64,000 nt of DNA from Clostridiales bacterium. GTDB lineage: Bacteria > Bacillota > Clostridia > Christensenellales > Borkfalkiaceae. Position 1 is the first letter of the stretch. The number at the start of each line of letters is the position of its first letter. Below, piece by piece: positions 59,026-64,000 of the stretch. The notes beneath the pieces are model-generated. The model was given only the letters and a program-made list of their open reading frames with translations, made no database searches and was not told where the DNA came from. The DNA is taken from the NCBI GenBank assembly GCA_015055945.1, contig SVHH01000003.1, positions 124,001 to 188,000 of the forward strand. The letters run 5' to 3'. The position numbers were made by a program, and so were the translations under genes.

Positions 59026-61527
59026 TTATTCATCAACGATATCTTCTACGTCTTCTTCTGCTTCACTCTTAGGTGAAATTGCTATCTTAGAAACGGTTGA
59101 ATCGTCAATTCTCATAATTCTTACGCCTTGAGTATCCCTACCGATAGTGCTGATTTCCGCAGCAGCAACTCTAATAATAGTGCCGTTGCTGGTTATAATC
59201 ATAATATCTTCTTCGCTAGATACAAGTTTAAGGTTTACAAGTTTACCAGTCTTATCGTTAAATACGCCCGCCTTAACGCCCTTACCGCCACGGATTTGCA
59301 ATCTATAATCATCAATAGTCGTGCGCTTACCGTAACCGTTTTCAGTCATAGTAATTACTTCATAGCCGTCTTTAATGATTGACATATCTACAACGTAATC
59401 ACCGTCGTTTAAGGTCATACTCTTAACACCTTGAGTATCTCTTCCCATCGGGCGAACGTCTTTTTCACTAAATCTAATACACTTACCTTCGCGTGATGCC
59501 ATTAAGATATCGTCTTCACCGTTAGAGAGTTGAACTGAAATAAGTTCATCCCCTTCAACGATGCTTATTGCAATCTTACCACCACGACGAATATTAGCAA
59601 ATTCTTCTAAAGAAGTCTTCTTAATTAAGCCGTTCTTAGTTGCAAGTACGATATAGCCTTGAGCATCCGCCTTAACTTGAATCATTGCGCGAACTTTTTC
59701 ATTATCGCCAAGTTGGATTACGTTTACAATCGCCCTACCCCTTGCAGTTCTAGTACCAACAGGGATATTATAACCTTTAATGCTGTAAACCTTACCCTTG
59801 TCGGTAAAGAACAAGATATCATCATGAGTTGATGCAATAAACATATTATCAACGAAGTCTTCTTCTTTAGGTTTATGTGCGGTAACACCTTTGCCGCCGC
59901 GGCGCTGAGTTCTATATTCCGATACGGGAACGCGTTTAACGTAACCAAAGTGAGTTAAACTTACCACGATATCTTCAACAGGGATCATATCCGCTTCATC
60001 AATATCACCGTAATCGTAAGAAAGTTCCGTCTTTCTGGGAGAAGGATATCTATCCTTAATTTCTTCCATATCAGCCCTAATAATAGCCTTAACACGCGAT
60101 TCGTTGGCAAGGATATCTTTAAGGTCTTTAATAGTGTTATCGAGTTCGATAAGTTCTTCTTGAAGTTTTTCTACTTCCATACTGGTCAAGCGTTGCAATC
60201 TCATTTCCAAAATTGCGTTTGCTTGCTTATCGGTAAGCACGAATTCTTCCATCAAAGACACACAAGCGGTGTTTTTATCCGCCGATCTTCTAATGATTTC
60301 AATAACTTTATCAATATTTGCAAGTGCGATTACTAAGCCCTTAACGATATGTTCACGCTCTTCTGTCTTTGCTAAGTCGTATTTAGTGCGGCGAACGATA
60401 ACGTCTTCTTGGTGAGCAATATAATGCTCTAAAATTTCTTTTAAGCCTAAAACCTTAGGTTCACCGTCAACGAGTGCAAGCAAGATTATACCGTCTTTAA
60501 CTTGCAAGTTAGTATGTTTATATAAAGTGTTGAGAACAACTTGTGCGTTAGCGTCCTTCTTGAGTTCGATAACGATTCTAAGTCCGTGTCTATCAGATTC
60601 GTCACGAACGTCGCTAATGCCTTCAATTTTCTTATCTTTAACAAGGTCAGCAATACTCTTGATAAGCATAGCCTTGTTTACTTGGTACGGAAGTTCGGTT
60701 GCAACAATTCTTTCTCTAGTACCGTTGTTAAATTCTTGAATTTCACACTTTGCACGGAGAATGAAGCCGCCCTTACCCGTTCTATAAGCCTGTCTAATGC
60801 CCGCTCTGCCCATCAAAACACCGCCGGTGGGATAATCAGGCGCGGGAATATATTCCATAAGTTCTTCAACGGTAATTTCGGGGTTATCCATAAGCGCGAT
60901 ACAACCGTTGATACATTCCGCTAAATTGTGGGGCGGAATATTCGTTGCCATACCAACCGCAATACCGTCCGCACCGTTAACTAAGATGTTAGGAATTCTT
61001 GACGGTAAAACAACCGGCTGCATTTCCGTATCGTCAAAGTTAGGATAGAAATCAACGGTGTTTTTATCAATTTCTCTAAGCATTTCGTTAGAGAGTTTAG
61101 ATAGTCTTGCTTCGGTATATCTATAAGCCGCTGCTTTATCGCCGTCCACTGAACCGAAGTTGCCGTGACCGTCAACGAGCGGGAAATTAATAGCAAAATC
61201 TTGCGCTAAACGAACGAGCGCGTCGTAAACTGAACTGTCACCGTGCGGGTGGTATTTACCTAAAACTTCACCGACGATTTTAGCGCATTTTTTGTAACCC
61301 TTGTCGGAAGTTAAGCCCATATCGTGCATAGCATATAAAATACGTCTATGAACGGGCTTCATACCGTCGCGAACGTCAGGGATAGCACGAGATACGTTAA
61401 CCGCCATTGCGTAAGCAATAAAGGATTTTTTTACTTCGTTATTGACTTCAACGTTGATAAGTTTGGTCTTTTCAAGCGTCGCTTTAAATTCAGCAGAAAG
61501 TTCTGCGCTGATATCTTTTTTAGCCAT
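59026..61527 (-). CDS. gyrA: DNA gyrase subunit A
   Basis: AIPDVRDGMKPVHRRILYAM, KYHPHGDSSVYDALVRLAQDF, GyrA-box QRRGGKG, C-terminal beta-pinwheel repeats. Confidence 0.97.
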   Translation of the reverse strand: MAKKDISAELSAEFKATLEKTKLINVEVNNEVKKSFIAYAMAVNVSRAIPDVRDGMKPVHRRILYAMHDMGLTSDKGYKKCAKIVGEVLGKYHPHGDSSVYDALVRLAQDFAINFPLVDGHGNFGSVDGDKAAAYRYTEARLSKLSNEMLREIDKNTVDFYPNFDDTEMQPVVLPSRIPNILVNGADGIAVGMATNIPPHNLAECINGCIALMDNPEITVEELMEYIPAPDYPTGGVLMGRAGIRQAYRTGKGGFILRAKCEIQEFNNGTRERIVATELPYQVNKAMLIKSIADLVKDKKIEGISDVRDESDRHGLRIVIELKKDANAQVVLNTLYKHTNLQVKDGIILLALVDGEPKVLGLKEILEHYIAHQEDVIVRRTKYDLAKTEEREHIVKGLVIALANIDKVIEIIRRSADKNTACVSLMEEFVLTDKQANAILEMRLQRLTSMEVEKLQEELIELDNTIKDLKDILANESRVKAIIRADMEEIKDRYPSPRKTELSYDYGDIDEADMIPVEDIVVSLTHFGYVKRVPVSEYRTQRRGGKGVTAHKPKEEDFVDNMFIASTHDDILFFTDKGKVYSIKGYNIPVGTRTARGRAIVNVIQLGDNEKVRAMIQVKADAQGYIVLATKNGLIKKTSLEEFANIRRGGKIAISIVEGDELISVQLSNGEDDILMASREGKCIRFSEKDVRPMGRDTQGVKSMTLNDGDYVVDMSIIKDGYEVITMTENGYGKRTTIDDYRLQIRGGKGVKAGVFNDKTGKLVNLKLVSSEEDIMIITSNGTIIRVAAAEISTIGRDTQGVRIMRIDDSTVSKIAISPKSEAEEDVEDIVDE

Positions 61528-61545
61528 AATTTTTCTCCTTTATTT

Positions 61546-63534
<1,989 letters not shown>

Positions 63535-63654
63535 TTAAAACTATTTATAGTTTTAAAGGGGGTTTTTTCACTAATTTTCGACTATTTTTTCATAAATGAA
63601 TATTTTAAGTAAATTTACACAAGATAATAGTGCAAATCTAAAGGAGAAAATTAC

Positions 63655-63801
63655 GTGAAAAATTGCAAAAAATGCAGCGCAAAAATGGACGGAATTTATA
63701 AAGAATGCCCCAACTGTGGCTACAGCGTTTGTGAAGAATGCGCCGACAAAACTTATAGCATTTGCCCTAACTGTTATAACGATTTGGATTTAAAAAATTA
63801 A
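63655..63801 (+). CDS. Small (48 aa) double zinc-ribbon-like protein with GTG start
   Basis: MKNCKKCSAKMDGIYKECPNCGYSVCEECADKTYSICPNCYNDLDLKN; RBS AAAGGAGA upstream, terminator downstream; absent from ORF track because of length/start. Confidence 0.8.
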   Translation: MKNCKKCSAKMDGIYKECPNCGYSVCEECADKTYSICPNCYNDLDLKN

Positions 63802-63826
63802 AAGAGCCGATCGGCTCTTTTTATTT
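63802..63826. terminator. Intrinsic terminator
   Basis: AAGAGCCGATCGGCTCTTTTTATTT. Confidence 0.8.
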
Positions 63827-64000
63827 ATTTGTACCTTGCTCTACTTCACGCATTTTCCACCTTATAAAACCGTATAGGTCGTTTATTAAAAACATTAAAA
63901 AACAAGCGACCATTGCTAGGCAAGTTAAATTTTGAAAACTTGCAATAGACCATAGAACAATTAAAACTATATCGTTTAGCGCAAACCCAATCGCATAAAA
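63821..64000 (-). CDS. pnuC: PnuC-like nicotinamide riboside/NMN transporter (C-terminal part, truncated by window edge)
   Basis: Minus-strand frame FYAIGFALNDIVLIVLWSIASFQNLTCLAMVACFLMFLINDLYGFIRWKMREVEQGTNK* resembles PnuC C-terminus. Confidence 0.75.
   Translation of the reverse strand, partial: FYAIGFALNDIVLIVLWSIASFQNLTCLAMVACFLMFLINDLYGFIRWKMREVEQGTNK

Noticed and set aside
61230-61300. gyrA quinolone-resistance region inspected for resistance substitutions
   Set aside because: HPHGDSSVYDALVRLAQ retains Ser and Asp at the positions corresponding to E. coli 83 and 87, so nothing unusual

Overview
AT-rich bacterial chromosomal window, most consistent with a spore-forming Firmicutes/Clostridia-like genome (spoIVA, intrinsic terminators, a T-box, pyrR). 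It is mostly ordinary metabolic and housekeeping sequence. Main blocks: partial mgtC; an IS200-type single-TnpA element; SNF transporter; Mrp ATPase; ppa; an aromatic/2-oxoacid oxidation cluster (aminotransferase, amidohydrolase, ACT protein, two PaaK ligases, IorAB, SSS transporter); a hexuronate/KDG pathway block (uxaA, uxaB, AraC regulator, kdgK, kdgA); leuS; P-type ATPase; acpP; a TrpB2-like gene behind a T-box; an ~11.5 kb glycogen operon (pgi-glgB-glgC-glgD-glgA-glgP-GH13); valS; an NMT1/THI5-type ABC transporter; an ArsR/P1B-ATPase metal module; spoIVA; plsY-der; pyrR-rluD-lspA; pncB; glmM plus a stand-alone GlmU-like acyltransferase; mtnN; AlkD-like; tRNA-Thr; gyrBA; a small zinc-ribbon protein and a partial pnuC. 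I see no CRISPR array, prophage or obvious defence island. The most interesting signals are regulatory: a Trp-specifier T-box on trpB2, a hairpin that looks like both a terminator and an SD-sequestering stem directly before spoIVA, two near-identical ArsR operator candidates, two strong hairpins inside the 5' coding region of a P-type ATPase, a dispersed TTATGTCTAACATAA palindromic repeat, and an IS200 inserted between a gene and its probable terminator. All calls come from reading the sequence; no database search was run.
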